Positions 34,875 to 46,755 of a stretch of DNA of 64,000 bases are shown here, piece by piece (the first letter of the stretch is position 1; each line of letters starts with the position of its first letter). Position numbers and translations under genes: made by a program. The DNA is taken from the NCBI RefSeq assembly GCF_023856365.1, contig NC_064551.1, positions 3,924,501 through 3,988,500 of the forward strand, written 5' to 3'. This DNA comes from Brienomyrus brachyistius (lineage: Eukaryota > Chordata > Actinopteri > Osteoglossiformes > Mormyridae). The notes beneath the pieces were generated by a model. It did not search any database, had not been told where the DNA came from, and saw only the letters and a list, made by a program, of their open reading frames with translations.

Positions 34875-36397
34875 GTGTGTGCGTGTGCGTGTGCGTGTGC
34901 GTGTGCGTGTGCGTGTGTGTGTTGCAGTGGGCGATGGGCGGCTCGGCCATCCGGAGGAGGCGCCTTACGATGCCATTCACGTGGGGGCAGCTGCGCCCAG
35001 CGTCCCGCAAGCAGTGAGTCCCCGGCGTCCCAGGACTGCGTGAGGCCCCAGCTGATTAGGGACATTTCCGCATTTGCCGTCCTAAATACTTGGTTTACTT
35101 TAGCGTGATGAGCTAAGATTTGGCTCCCGACTGTCGAGGCGTGTGGGTGGACCTCGGCAGCCGGTCTGGACCTGACCCGTCCCACCCCCCCCTCAACCCT
35201 AACCCTAACCCCCCCCAGCTCCTGGAACAGCTAAAGCCCGGAGGGAGGCTGATCCTGCCTGTGGGTCCGGCCGGCGGAAACCAGATGCTGGAGCAGTATG
35301 ACAAGATGGAAGATGGCAGCACCAAAATGAAGCCTCTGATGGGTGTGATATACGTGCCTTTAACAGACAAAGAGAAGCAGTGGTCCAGGTGGAAGTGACT
35401 TCCTCCTCCCTCTATCCCCTCCTTCACAGGGTGGCAAAGGTGAAACGGTTTGGCCTGAGCAGACTGTAGATAGTGAGGCATTGCATCCACTGCTTGCCCT
35501 CATTATTTGTCTCCACAACGCCCCCCCCCATTCCATAGCAGCTGATTGCATGATGGATTTCACCCCCTCCCCAGAGTCAATTTCTAATAAATTCAAAAAC
35601 TCCTTAATGAAAAGTGTGATGGGGTTGACTTTTCATTAATTTTATTTATGTTCTGGCCAGTTTTTATCTCTGGTAACTGGGATTATTTGGATTTGAGTCA
35701 AATTCATCAGGATGTCACTGCGTGGCCAGAACATACTTAAAATGTATTTGCTTCCCCGGAAAATAGATGCAGGACGTAAAACTCTTGCTTTTCCACAGCG
35801 CCTTGCCAAATTAACTCTGGGACGAATTGGGTGCCGCATCATCCCGAAGCGAAATGGGCGTTTTTCGTGGGCTGGATTGAGAACGAGGTGCATTCAGGAC
35901 AAGCTGGTGTATGTCTTACACCGAGTCTGCCTCTCGTCATTTTCTGCCTCCACTTTTCCCACCCCTCCAGGAGGGTCCCGTCCTGGTCCTCTTTGCTCTC
36001 ATCTTTACCTGGCACCAGGGCTGGACCCCTTAACTGGATTGCTTGCACCTTTTTGCTTGAGGGCACCTTGGCTGCTTGGTGGTCGATTTCACTTTAGTGT
36101 AGAGTTTCTCAGCCCAGTCCTTAGGGACCTACAGATGGTCCACATTTTTGCTTCCTCCCAACTCCCTAACCCTACCTTACCAGGAGCTGGGAGGGAGCAA
36201 AAACCTGGTCCGGCTGGGGGTCCCCAAGGACCGGGATGTCAAACTCTTCTTTGGTGTTTTGGTGGGGTGGGTTCCTATAGAGGGCCTTCTGGATGAGGTT
36301 ACTGTCAGCACTGTGCCTTTGCTGTCTCTAAGCCGTGTTTTTGTGTGTGTGTGTGTGTGTGTGTGGCATGTGCGTGTCTCCCAGGGATGAGCTCTGA
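30365..36397 (+). CDS. pcmt1: Protein-L-isoaspartate (D-aspartate) O-methyltransferase, with RWK and RDEL splice forms
   Basis: Exons: 30365-30560, 33682-33786, 33880-33911, 34262-34366, 34474-34594, 34928-35013 and 35219-35398 (stop TGA 35396-35398, ending QWSRWK). The enzyme methylates isoaspartyl residues with SAM to start protein repair. Motifs: [20 protein letters not shown] substrate region, SAM-binding [34 protein letters not shown]. The ATG at 30506 (MAWKSGG, strong Kozak) gives 227 residues, the usual cytosolic size. An in-frame ATG at 30365 adds 47 residues with a hydrophobic stretch, as in the long human isoform. Alternative splicing from donor 35389 to acceptor 36383-36384 yields a 13-nt exon ending in Arg-Asp-Glu-Leu. 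No coding damage was seen. Confidence 0.95.
34374..34391 (+). repeat. Poly-C tract in pcmt1 intron
   Basis: A run of about 17 C lies a few bases after the donor of exon 34262-34366. Similar G and C runs follow at about 34612-34626 and 34687-34706. Confidence 0.85.
34821..34923 (+). repeat. (GT)n microsatellite in pcmt1 intron
   Basis: About 100 nt of GT/GC dinucleotides, with GCGTGT variants in the right third, run directly into the acceptor of exon 34928-35013. They serve as its pyrimidine-poor upstream sequence. Confidence 0.95.
35586..35591 (+). terminator. pcmt1: Proximal pcmt1 poly(A) signal
   Basis: AATAAA lies about 190 nt after the RWK stop codon, suited to end the transcript before the RDEL exon. 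A distal AATAAA at 37285-37290 suits the RDEL form. The choice between them would couple polyadenylation to the C-terminus. Confidence 0.6.
36101..36247. mobile_element. Palindromic hAT-like MITE in the last pcmt1 intron
   Basis: The left end AGAGTTTCTCAGCCCAGTCC and the inverse of the right end AGAGTTTGACATCCCGGTCC match over most of 28 nt, continuing CTTAGGGAC/CTTGGGGAC. The target-site duplication is not clear. Confidence 0.6.
36385..36397 (+). CDS. pcmt1: pcmt1 alternative terminal exon encoding RDEL
   Basis: Splicing AG at 35387-35388 onto G-GAT-GAG-CTC-TGA gives Arg-Asp-Glu-Leu-stop. This replaces Arg-Trp-Lys-stop and matches the known mammalian type II isoform. The donor reads TCCAG|GTGGAAG, so the retained sequence is exactly the RWK ending. 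The acceptor is preceded by a GT-rich tract then GTCTCCCAG. Confidence 0.85.
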
Positions 36398-37300
36398 AGC
36401 GGCGGCCTGTCACTATCGCGCATTTCCCTGCGAACCCGGAGGGGGATGTTCCCAGCTTCCCCGCAGCCATCGGATTTCAAACGAAAACATCAGTAACAAC
36501 GCTTCCCAGTTTGCTTCCCGAGGGGAACTTTGTTTCTGTTCGTGTACGATGCCATGGATTAACCCTGTGTTCAGGGAAATAGGATGGTAATTATTTAACT
36601 TAGAAGGCCTGGAGGTTGTGTTTTTTTTTTTTTTCTTTCCTTTCCTTCTCCCACTTTTTATTTTTTTTTTTTTTGTGACATTTTTATTTATTTTGTCCCC
36701 CAGTTAAATTGGATGCAGGGTACAGGGTTTCTGGTTAGATCAATAAATAATTCAAAGTACTGGATCTGCCTTTCTCTTTTTCCCTCCACTGGGAGGACTG
36801 GGATCCGCTTTTTTTTGGCGATCTGGCCTGATGGGCCTCGCCACCCCGTACATCTCTGTATGTAAACATTGGTATTGCTATGTGCATTAACTGAAACATT
36901 TAGTTTCCTTTTTCGTTTTTTTTTTTTTTCGTTTTTTGTAGCTAACAGTATTTACGTGGAGCAGCTCACAGACAACACAGCCAACAGCTATAAGCCGTAG
37001 CTCGTCTTGCAGATGTACCACATGTTGACAAGTTTGTTCAAGTGACATTGCAGATATACCCCCCCACACACACACACAGCCTACTGTACAGCTGGATATG
37101 CAGGCACAATGCAACCCCCCCCCCTCGCTTTCTGTCCTCGGTGTAAGGGGCGGGACATCACAAACATGGCTGCACTCTCTCTTCCTCGACACTGAATGGC
37201 CCGTTGCCTCTGGTTTCCATGACAACATTACTCACAGGCTTTCCTCTCTGCCGGCTGACACTACGCGAGGTTTCGCTTTGCCAAAATAAACACAAATGCA
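36398..37300 (+). other. pcmt1: Probable pcmt1 distal 3' UTR
   Basis: Non-coding sequence runs from the RDEL stop to AATAAA at 37285-37290. It contains long T-rich runs near 36620-36680 and 36915-36930. Confidence 0.5.
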
Positions 37301-37440
37301 AAGTGAGGGTCTGTGTTCCTGTGTCTTCTTGCACCTGTTTCCGCAGCATGTTAACTTAGACGTCTGAGTCCTCCGTTCTTCAGCGTGGTGTGGATTTTTG
37401 TCTCGCTGTGTTACATTTTAATGGGTCGTGTAGGATTTCG

Positions 37441-37745
37441 GAGGGAGCGGCACACTGGTAGAGTGGGTCACCCTGTTGCCTCACACCTTTTGGACCAGGG
37501 TCTCCATCATGGCTCCTTGCGTGTGGAGCTTGCATGTTCACCCCGTGTCGTCATGCGGTTTCCTCTGGGTTCTCCAGTTTCCCCCCGCAGTCCTAAAACA
37601 TGCTCAGGTTAATTGGAGTTACCAGATTGCCCACAGGTGTGTCTGCGTGAGTAAATGGAGTGTGACGTATGGCCTGCGATGGGTTGGTTCCAGACCCCCA
37701 GGTCCCTGAATAGGACGACCAGTTTCAGAAAATGGATGTAGGATT
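37441..37745 (+). repeat. tRNA-derived SINE, near full length
   Basis: The body reads GTGTGGAGCTTGCATGTTCA, then the fish SINE phrases for hyphenated clauses familiar from this family (TTTCCTCTGGGTTCTCCAGT, CAGATTGCCCACAGGTGTG, GGCCTGCGATGGGTTGG). It ends GAAAATGGATG. The tRNA-like head is eroded. Confidence 0.75.
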
Positions 37746-39122
37746 TGAAGATTTTTTTTTTTTTACAGTGAAAATGTAAACGCTTCCCATATCTGCCATC
37801 AGTAAATTTTGATGTATCACAAAAGATTTACAATAACTTTAATAGGTTATGGACTTCACATACATCACTTGCAGTGTATACTTCGTATATGTTTGTATCA
37901 CTTAAAGTACGACTGGTAGAGCAGTACAAAAATGCAACAAAAAAAAATCTGGCATTCTGCTTTGCTAGGAATTCTGGGAAACGGAATAGGTCATGGTCCC
38001 TCCTTAGCATCCCGAGTTTAAGTCCTTGTCCACGTGTACACGGGTATCTTTACAACTGTATCTTTTTCTATGCGTTCTGGTCTTTTGTCTACTCGCAAAC
38101 AGCACTTTAGCTCATTGATAATGGAGTTTTCGCAAAACCCCGTCCAGGATGAAGATTTTCAAAAACTAATTTCAGTGTTGACGTGTAGACAGGGTGGCTC
38201 GAGACGTCCGAGTCAGAGCCATTCACCATATACATTACTTGTTTTTAGCCTAGCAGAACAGATAATGCTTCTGATTGGCCAACGCGGCTTTACGGTTAGA
38301 ATAATATGGCCCCCTGTTGGTTTGGCATACTCTTGACAGCGCGTTTCAGCGTATTCATGTGGACAGAGATTTTTTTTATAACAGGAGGAAAAATACCCGT
38401 GTACGCGTGGACAAGACCTCTTCAGTCGCACCACAACCAGAAGTCAGTAGTACAAAATGACTTTGTCAAATCCATAAACTTTCATGAAGAAAAATTCCTA
38501 GTCTTCTAGTTAATTTCGACACCCTGAGGGAGGGGAGTTTCATAGCAGCACTGAGGATTTACCAGAATGTTCTATACAAGACTGAGGAAAGCGCTTTTGA
38601 GACAGAACCACAGATCACATCGTAAAAACAGGATAGGTTCGTGATATGGGATCAACATTCAGTAACAACCACATTCTTATCTGTGATGTTTCAGACATTC
38701 ATCATTACAAATGGGACATGAGAAGGCACGAGAAGATGAAACAGCACGTTTTTAGCCGGTTTATCTCTCAAGGCTGGTCCAGCTTTAAAATAATAAAACA
38801 TGAATGAGAACAATGCTAAGAATGCACAAATGAATGTGCCATTAAAGAAACCACACTCAAGCACGTAAAACTGGTGATGGGAAGGCAAACAATGCGTTTC
38901 TGTCCATGTAACTAAGGCCCATCCCGTTACTGTCACTTTCCAGTCCATGGAAGCGACCAATCAGCATTGAGAGAAGTAGGGCCTTTCCTGGTTACTGCAC
39001 TGCCTGGTAGCGCCTCCTCACAGTGGATACTAATCGATTACTGATTAATGGATGGGGTGCAGGTGACGTGTTGCACGCCTTGACAGTTTCTGGTTGGCCA
39101 CAGTTCCACCCTGCCCACGCCG
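37746..39122. other. Intergenic sequence and probable lrp11 3' UTR
   Basis: I see no gene. The part nearest 39122 is presumably lrp11 3' UTR, but I found no convincing minus-strand AATAAA to close it. Confidence 0.4.
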
Positions 39123-42100
39123 CTACAGGTACATGCCGTTAATGAGGTAGTCCGACTCTTCAGACATGATTGGCCGGGCCTTCTTCAGCTTGCGACGCAC
39201 TAAGCGCAGACGGCAGCCCACCATGATAAGCAGTACCGCAGTGATGATGAGGCCCAGAGCCAGTGGGAGCACTGCACCTGCAGGGGGCGCCGAAGAGCAA
39301 CATAAGATTGCACGATTAAGTGAAACACATTGGTTTACATTGGGATATTCATGAGTTGCGGTCTAAAAGGAACCTGCTGGGGTTGATGTAGTGCGGCTGG
39401 AGTAAAGCATAAAATGCCAGTTTCCATACCCGATTCGGGGCCTGGGTGTCCTCCCTGGACTGAATGGGGTTTGGCCACTTCCACCTCATTTGTTGAAATG
39501 TCTTCAGGATTGGCCGCTTGAGAATGCTTAGCTGTGGAAATAAAAGTTAGAGGACCCTCTTTACAATTCGCAACAAAGGTTTCCAGAGGGTAAATTTCAC
39601 ATTAGGGGATGACTTTCATTAGCAGAAACTTTTCTGTTGCTCCAAAATGTAACATAAGTCCACGTTCAGGTACTTTAATCCATCTCATTTCAGAAATAAA
39701 GTGTAAATGTGAATGGGGGTATGGATTCTTACATTATTGTGGACCATGAGGTCACTATTTTGGAGTAAGATGGTAAAAAAGCCTGTTGTGCAAACTTACG
39801 TGTTTCTGCATGTCTGCTGGGGGGCATCGGTGGTTTTTAGTATGTAATTCACATACTCATTTTTTTTTTTTCAAAGTAAGGTATGCTTTTAAATTGCGGA
39901 ACTGTAGTGTGTGACCATTCCATTAAAAAAGCACGCAAAGTAAAACACAAACAGAAAACAGGCTTTTGAGGATAGTAGCCTTCTGTGCCTGAATATAAAT
40001 GACATTTTTTAACTATGTTAAGGGGATATGCAGTTTGCAATGAACGGACATTTATATAAAATGCCAGATTCCAAAATTAAAAATCATTTTCATAATATTT
40101 AACATCTACTGGGTAAATGCAATTTCCAGTAACGATTCAGGCCGCGGGCAGGCGACCTACCCGGCTTGGGGATGCACTCGCTGACACAGTCCGCCTCCTG
40201 CAGGAAGTTGTTGCCGTTTCCCTTGCAGCCGCCGTAGATGAAATGCTTGCAGACACCAGTGAGTGGGTCATAGAACCAGCGCGGGAATGCGCCTTTGCAG
40301 GGCCCGGCATCCCGCGACGCCGAGCAGGACCCTGGGGTGACGTCGTCGGAGGGGGGGGTGAATAAGAGACACACAGAAGCTCATGCCAAGGGTGCCACAC
40401 TTCATTTAAAGAACAGATTAGCAAGCACTGGAGCACATGGAGGAGTAGTGGAGGGTTAGGGCAGGAGAAAAGAACGCCTGCAAACCAAGCAGAAGAAATA
40501 GGCATGTGCACAGGGGCGGGGCCACAGGGCCACTGGCCCCATCTGAGAGCTGATTGGCCCTGAGAGTGCCCTCTGTCCTGTCACTCACTGATTTTAAACA
40601 CATCATTGGCTAATGATGAGGTTAGCCCCACTGTATAAATTATGGCCCGATTACGCCGCACACCTTAAATTGAATCTAAAAACCACCACCAAGTAGAAAA
40701 GATCATTTTGCCCAGACTAAGCGCTCCAGAGCACTACAGATCCGATTGATTTAAAAGGCAGAAATGCATATTGTTTGTGTGTATTGTTAGAGTTATCAAA
40801 GTAAGTATAAGATAAAATATTTGTTATGTAAATATATCATTGGGAGATTATCAGACTACAATAGATAAACATTCAAAACCAGTGACATCAAGACTTTCAA
40901 AAATTAACATTAAAAGTTTATAATTTTATATTTAATATATTTTTCGTGTGGGGGCGGCTTGGTAGTGCAGTGGTTAGCACTGCTGCCTCACGCCCCCGGG
41001 ACCCGGGTTCAAGTCTCCCCCTTGGTCACATGTGTGTGGAGTTTGCATGGGTTACTGCGTTGTTCCCTGCCTCGTGCCCACAGCTTCTGGGATAGGCTCT
41101 GCGACCCAGTAGGATAAGCAGTTTGGAAAATGGATGGATGGATGGATATTTTTCCTGTATGACTACACTGGACAGTGGTCCTGAAGCTCAAAACGAAAGG
41201 CATCAAAAAGCAAAAAAACCCACATGAAAAATAATAAAACATTTAAGGAAACATGGAAAACGAATTTTTTTGGCATCCGCTTAACGGTTTAGCATTTTCT
41301 TCATTGGTTTGCATTTTATTAACGTCATGGTCTGTTTTCCGGCTCCGTCCGTCACCTGCTCGGCGTTCCTGTCCTGCCTGTGACACAGGGACTGGGCTGC
41401 TGCCGTCCCGGTGGACTCCGGCGGGCGCCTCTGGCGACTCCACGCCCCCCCTCTGCCCAGCCAGCACGGAAACCTCGCTGTCCTGCCGGTGCACTGTGGG
41501 CTTCGTTGAGTCACGACCAGAGGAATGAGTCACTTGCTTGCGGCCCCCGTCAACTGGAGCGGGAGGCAAAGTGCAGGAACGGTCAGCAGGAAAAGTCCGC
41601 AATGTACACGCACTCATGCTCTGAAACGCAACCCTGGTGAGAAGCCCTCAGAGAAACAGCTTTTCATCTGACTAATTCAGTCGCATGAACAGCAATAAAT
41701 GGGTGGAGTCAAACTCAGAATCTTATTTTATTTACCGCCAAGCACTTTTATGTGCGAGGACTTTGGGCGGCGTGCAAAACAAAACAATTAAGGACAATTG
41801 ACACAATCAATATGATAAAAGAATGTACATAAATAAAATTATGTGCCCAGTGCGCGGTGCAATGTTAGATGGCATGGGGGGGAGGGGCTAATGTGCATAG
41901 TGGTTGGCATGACAACAGGGAGGGGACTCACAGTTCTGGCAGAATGCTTCGTCGGAGCGGTCAGTGCACTGCTGCCTGCCGTCGCATGCGTACGTGATGT
42001 CGATGCAGCAGCCGTCGTCACACAGGAACTGGTAGCGAGAGCAGCGGCCCGTGCACACTGCCGAGAGCGGATGTCGCGACGTCATGTAACTCTCCCCGGC

Positions 42101-45100
42101 ATGTCATGTGACACCCCCGCCCCCCCCCCCCCCAGCAACCAGAGCGTGTAAATAGAGTCTCCCATCTCTAAAGCAGCTCTCACATTTCATTCATACGATG
42201 AGATGCTGCAGGACAAAATCCTACAAGTGTCAATCAGACCAAATCGAGCCGGTCAGACACTCAATGACGTCGTGTCAGGAAAAGGTTATGTTATTAAGGA
42301 GTTTGAATTAACATACATGCACACGGAATTATGATAAATAACACTTATTTTATATATACACACACACACACACACAGACGCTTACAAATTTTCATGCCAA
42401 TACAGCATCCAAATCCATGTAGGCACTGATATTTCCCTAAAATATTTTAATAGCAGACAAGCTGCTGTTCAGCCCACAGTCCCGGGTGCCCTTCATAACT
42501 AACTGGATGACATCTCAGCCTTTGGTCTGTCCATCACCATCACTGTGGGGAAGGTGACACTCTTTGTGGCCCCTCATTAGCTTTATCCTTTTGGAGAGGA
42601 AGTGAATGGTTTGCTTACTATGAGTGATGGTGCGGCAGCATCAGAGAGACCTCACTCACACCCTACCCCCTGCGGAGGGGGGGGTTCCGGAAATGGGGGC
42701 AGGCTCACCCTCTGGCTGCTGGCGCGGTGGCAGCACAGTGATGGTGACATTGTCTGAGCTCCGCTGACCCGCCGTATCCGTGATGGTCATCCGGAAGAGG
42801 TAGGTACCTTCTTGCAGGCCACTCAGCTTCAGGATCCCAGGCTGGGTCACCTATTAACCACAGGAGGCTCCATAGCGTCACAATGGCCAAAGCAGGACCA
42901 GCAGGTGCCCAGTGTTACGCCCCATGGCGGAGCTCAACTTCTGGAGAACCAGAGACCGTTACAATTCATTTGTTTGGCAGGTGCATTTATCCAGAGCGAC
43001 ATTTATCTGGAGCGAGTGAAGTCACTAAGCTGCTGCTGGGAATTGAACCAACGACCTTCCAATCATAGGCACAGTGTCCTTAACCGCCGAGCAACACGCT
43101 GCCCGCAAATCCATGCTCCTCTGAGCCAGAATCAGACCAGTGACCTAAGTGTCACAACCTGCCTTCTCCTGTGTGCTGCACGTCAGTCTTAATGTGTCTA
43201 CAATCTACCAACTGAGCTCTCAAAGAGAACAGAGAAGCATATTTACCACAATAAATAGAATTTATTTTAGCAGACTAGCTTTGAGCTGAGTGTCTAGCTG
43301 ATCGCTGTTGTTCTGTGTAGCTTTTAAGTTTTAAAGGTTCAAGGGTTAAAGGTTCAAAATTATGTAAGTGAATACAGCAACAAAGAGATGCGTTGTCAGG
43401 TGCTACCAGTTCAGAACCAGACTAATAATGTAGAACTTTCTGCAGTCAAATACTAGAGATGGAAATGTCAGAAAAATAAAAATCCAGACCAAGACTTTAA
43501 TTGTTTCAACCACCCAGCTGAGACTAAATAGTCAGTCACAGAGTACTCAGCTGGTTGGCTGAAACAAAATCTTGGACCTGAAATTTCCACCTCTGTTAAA
43601 AAAAACACTGTCCAAACACAAATATCTGGCACAAGACGTTTATAAAAAAATACCTACAAGCCAAGATGAGAAAGACATTGACTGTAACTGTGATTTGCCA
43701 TCTCTGGTTTGCCACTCCCCCTTTCCTCCATCCCTTAAGTCAGCAACCGGTTTCCTAGGAGACCTGGGACAGGTGCAGGGACGGCAGATGGGGGGAGGCT
43801 TGCTCTCACACACCACATCATGGGTGCACCGAGAGACAGCCGATCAAAGCATCTAGATACTTCTCTCGCAGGCCATATTCCCTGGTATGTCAGGCGAAGT
43901 TGAACAATTTAACAGCCTTTATCCTGGAGGTTCCAGTTACATGAAAAAACAGCTGCTAAACTGCCAGCGGTCAAATCTGATACGCGATGAGTAAGATACG
44001 GACTTCACAGCAAAAAATCCACGTGCTTCTGGGTATATCAACTTACCTCCACAGAATCCTGCGAGTCCATACACCTTCTACGCACTTATTTCATGCATAG
44101 AAGAGAAGGCAGTAAATCAGTGGAATCTAATGATTTAGAAAATAACAAGAGCGACGCGAGTCACAGAAGAACAGAATTCACAAACGAATTTAATGCACGT
44201 GCAGTGCGAGAAAAATAGAGCGAAGCTGGAATATCCAAAAAGAGAAAGAAAGCCGTGCAACTTTAGTTCACCTGACTAAGACTGATAGCTGCAGGACTTA
44301 CAATGGATCGTTTGTATTGTGAGATGGTTAGAACATAAAAACCTCTTATCTTCCATGCAGAAAATAGACTCGTTTTTGCGCATTTGTCATCAGGTTGACC
44401 TAAAACTACACAATATCTAGCACAAATATCCATTAAGTTTATATCTGTCCATATGTGTTAAAATAAGGTTGACGTTACATTCGCACGGTATAATAAGCAC
44501 GGTTTTATAGGATCTCCTTACATCAGGTCTCCTATTTTTATCAGACACTGAACAAACAACCAAACATCAGAACCGAATGGAAACAGTCTGTGCGTTTCCT
44601 ACCTTCATGCTTATGGATGGGTCTCCCTGGATAAGGACCCACTCGTAGCGGGTGATGCCATGATCGTCCACGCTGTTGCGCCCATCCAGGACTGCCCAGT
44701 CCGTGGGGAGCTGGATCACTCCGTCCTGGCCGGCGTCGCTGCGCGGTGGCTCGTCCGGGTCTGGAAACACGACCCAGCGCTCCCAGTTACCAAACCGGGG
44801 GGCAGCTCGACTCATGTGAGAAGAAGCACAAAACTACCAGCAGCTTTAGTTCAGCTGGATCGCACACTAGTTTATATAACTGGTTAGGGTTACTTTTACA
44901 TTAGTGGTAATATTTCACACGTACCACTGGAGATTAACGGAAATCCACAAAAATAGCACATTATACATATGAGTTCTAGCGCTGTAACCGACCGAGTATC
45001 ACAGATGAGCTGCCAGTACCTTACATTGTTTCAAATCTGGATTATCACATTTGTTAGGGATCCAGTACTTCCAAGCCGGACCCAGAACCCAACACATTAT

Positions 45101-45685
45101 TTAGTACTAAGCACCTTGTGAGTTATCGGCTGTCAGCGAGTCTTGGACCCTCTGCCTGGATGAATCCGTGTTTAGGGTAGCGGGGCCGGACCCGGACGAG
45201 TTACGGACCCGGCTGTAGGTGCTGTAGCCCTGCTGCAGAGAGAAGGTGCACACGTTCCTGTTCCTGTAAGTGCAATTAAAAAGAAAGCAACTGAGACTGT
45301 CGTCCGACTGCTTGGCGTCCTCCTGCACCACCGCCACAGTGCAGCGGGGGTCGGCACAGCAGGCGTGCAGGCAAGCCTTCCAGCTGTACACCGGCGCCGG
45401 GGCCGTCAGGAAGGTGGCTCCCAGTTCGATGGAGTCCCTCGCTCGGATGATATGGCCCTCGATCGCGTTGAAGCCGCTCAAGCACACGTCCCCTACACCA
45501 TCCTCCGCCTTCAGCGCCTGCTCCTGCTGCAGCTGCTTTCTGAACTCCTCCAGGAGCTCTTCTACCCCCGAGATCTTCGATTTCAAATCGGAAAACTGCG
45601 GCGACTTGGCCGAAGCGCAATTTATCATCCACAGCAACACGAGAGCGACCCTTAACAGCTGCTGACGCGAAGCAGAAGACGGCAT
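39123..45685 (-). CDS. lrp11: LDL receptor-related protein 11, with an added Kunitz domain
   Basis: Exons on minus: 45685-45115, 44760-44603, 42850-42709, 42057-41932, 41553-41356, 40331-40161, 39531-39430 and 39277-39123. The sum is 1623 nt, 540 residues; human LRP11 is about 500. Order: signal peptide (1-26); helical segment GVEELLEEFRKQLQQE; MANSC domain with paired cysteines (ACLHACCADPRCTVAVV, FLFNCTYRNRNVCTF); PKD-like domain (exons 2-3; WAVLDGRNSVDDHGITRYEW, TVTDTAGQRSSD-type strand); LDL-receptor A repeat (FLCDDGCCIDITYACDGRQQ); Ser/Pro linker; six-Cys Kunitz domain (about 399-455); acidic linker; membrane helix (about 490-511); basic juxtamembrane tail ending SDYLINGMYL. The last exon is nearly identical to mammalian LRP11, which fixes the identity. 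It is related to HAI-1 (SPINT1), whose architecture is MANSC-PKD-Kunitz-LDLa-Kunitz. Confidence 0.93.
40161..40331 (-). CDS. lrp11: lrp11 exon encoding the Kunitz/BPTI domain
   Basis: This phase 1-1 exon of 171 nt encodes one complete domain. Cysteines follow the Kunitz pattern: CSAS, GPCKGAFPRWFYDPLTGVC, FIYGGCKGNGNNF, DCVSEC. The P1 position after the second Cys is Lys, typical of inhibitors of trypsin-like proteases. The invariant YGGC and the aromatic pair are present. Being symmetric in phase, it could be skipped without frame change. Confidence 0.92.
40951..41152 (+). repeat. tRNA-derived SINE (short form) with GGAT tail
   Basis: The head reads GGGGGCGGCTTGGTAGTGCA and GTGGTTAGCACTGCTGCC. 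A B box reads GGGTTCAAGTCTCC, with GTGTGGAGTTTGCATGG in the body. It ends GAAAATGGATGGATGGATGG. It belongs to the same family as 37441-37745 but is internally deleted. Confidence 0.85.
42350..42379 (+). repeat. TA/CA microsatellite in lrp11 intron
   Basis: Short TATATA then CACACA run; probably polymorphic. Confidence 0.8.
42965..43105 (-). repeat. tRNA-derived SINE, minus orientation
   Basis: On minus, a B box in GGTTCAATTCCC follows GGAAGGTCGTT. On plus, the 3' body shows the fish wording for the 'lateral' segment GCATTTATCCAGAGCGACA. It lies in lrp11 intron 2, close to the exon 42850-42709 acceptor. Confidence 0.65.
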
Positions 45686-46755
45686 AATCACGCAGTTTAT
45701 TAACACTGCTTTCGACTACTGTACAATATTAAATGAACCCCTTCTCATATTTTAACACGCAAGAATCAGCAGTAAAAACAAGTATTATTATTTTTTTTTT
45801 AAAGAAGAATGAATCGGATCATATGTTTTTGCTCAGCACAGGTGAGCGTCCTCGTCCTCCGCAATGATGAAAGCAAACCTTATTATAACATGGTGGTACT
45901 TTGCTGGGATCTCAGCACCGGGCGGGGTGAAACAGCTCAATCCGGCGACCCACTGACGTCATTGGTACGTCGGGCGTGCCGAGCCGCACCGAGTCGCGTC
46001 GAGCGGAGCCGAATGCGCCAACATACCGTAACTGATTGATGACAAATACTGCAAAATGCGAACATTGCAAATTAAACAAATTATATGTCGAGTTAAAATT
46101 ATCTATTAAATCGTGGCTAGTAAAGAGATCACTATCCACTGGTATATTAAATGACAGTAATGTCATGCGATGCCGTAGGATTAGTTGTGTTCCGTTTCGG
46201 AGCAAATATTTTGCTTTTAAGGACGAGGCGCCGGGCTGGAAGCAGGGTTTCTTGCTTGGATTTAAGGTAACCCAGTTTACTTACATTTAGCCCAGACTGT
46301 CGCCAAGAACCCAAACATCCAGTGTGGTGATACAAACCCATAGTTAGGGCAGAAAATTGCAGTAGATATTTTGCATATTCGGCGTTCAAGTTTACAGTGT
46401 ACTGCACGTACTAATGCTCATATCAATGTGAAATCCCTCATGTCTTTCAGACTTGTCCCAGATCCTATGAAATTCATGTCAATTACCCCACAAATAGGTA
46501 CATACATACAGGATGTGCGAACTTAATACAGCATAAGCCTACTTGAAACCACAATTATTAATCATATCCAATAAAGGATAGGCCCCTAATCACATCGTTC
46601 TGAATGAGGTAAAAAGGTAGGAAACCGTTTTCTTAAGTCAATTAGCTTCATTTAAAAAATATACAAATCAAAAGCAAGGAAAATCATAACCTTCATCTTG
46701 CTATTGACTGAGCACTTGGCCTCAAAGTAAGAAAAGACAAACCGTATGTTCAATT
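45686..46755. promoter_or_regulatory. lrp11 upstream region and intergenic spacer to map3k5
   Basis: CpG-rich sequence covers lrp11 exon 1 and recurs at about 45910-46020, the probable promoter. Beyond that it is AT-rich without features until the map3k5 3' end. Confidence 0.45.

Noticed and set aside
34568..35185. Long frames with His-Thr or Cys-Val repeats in pcmt1 introns
   Set aside because: They are translations of the GT/CA microsatellite and homopolymers between real pcmt1 exons.
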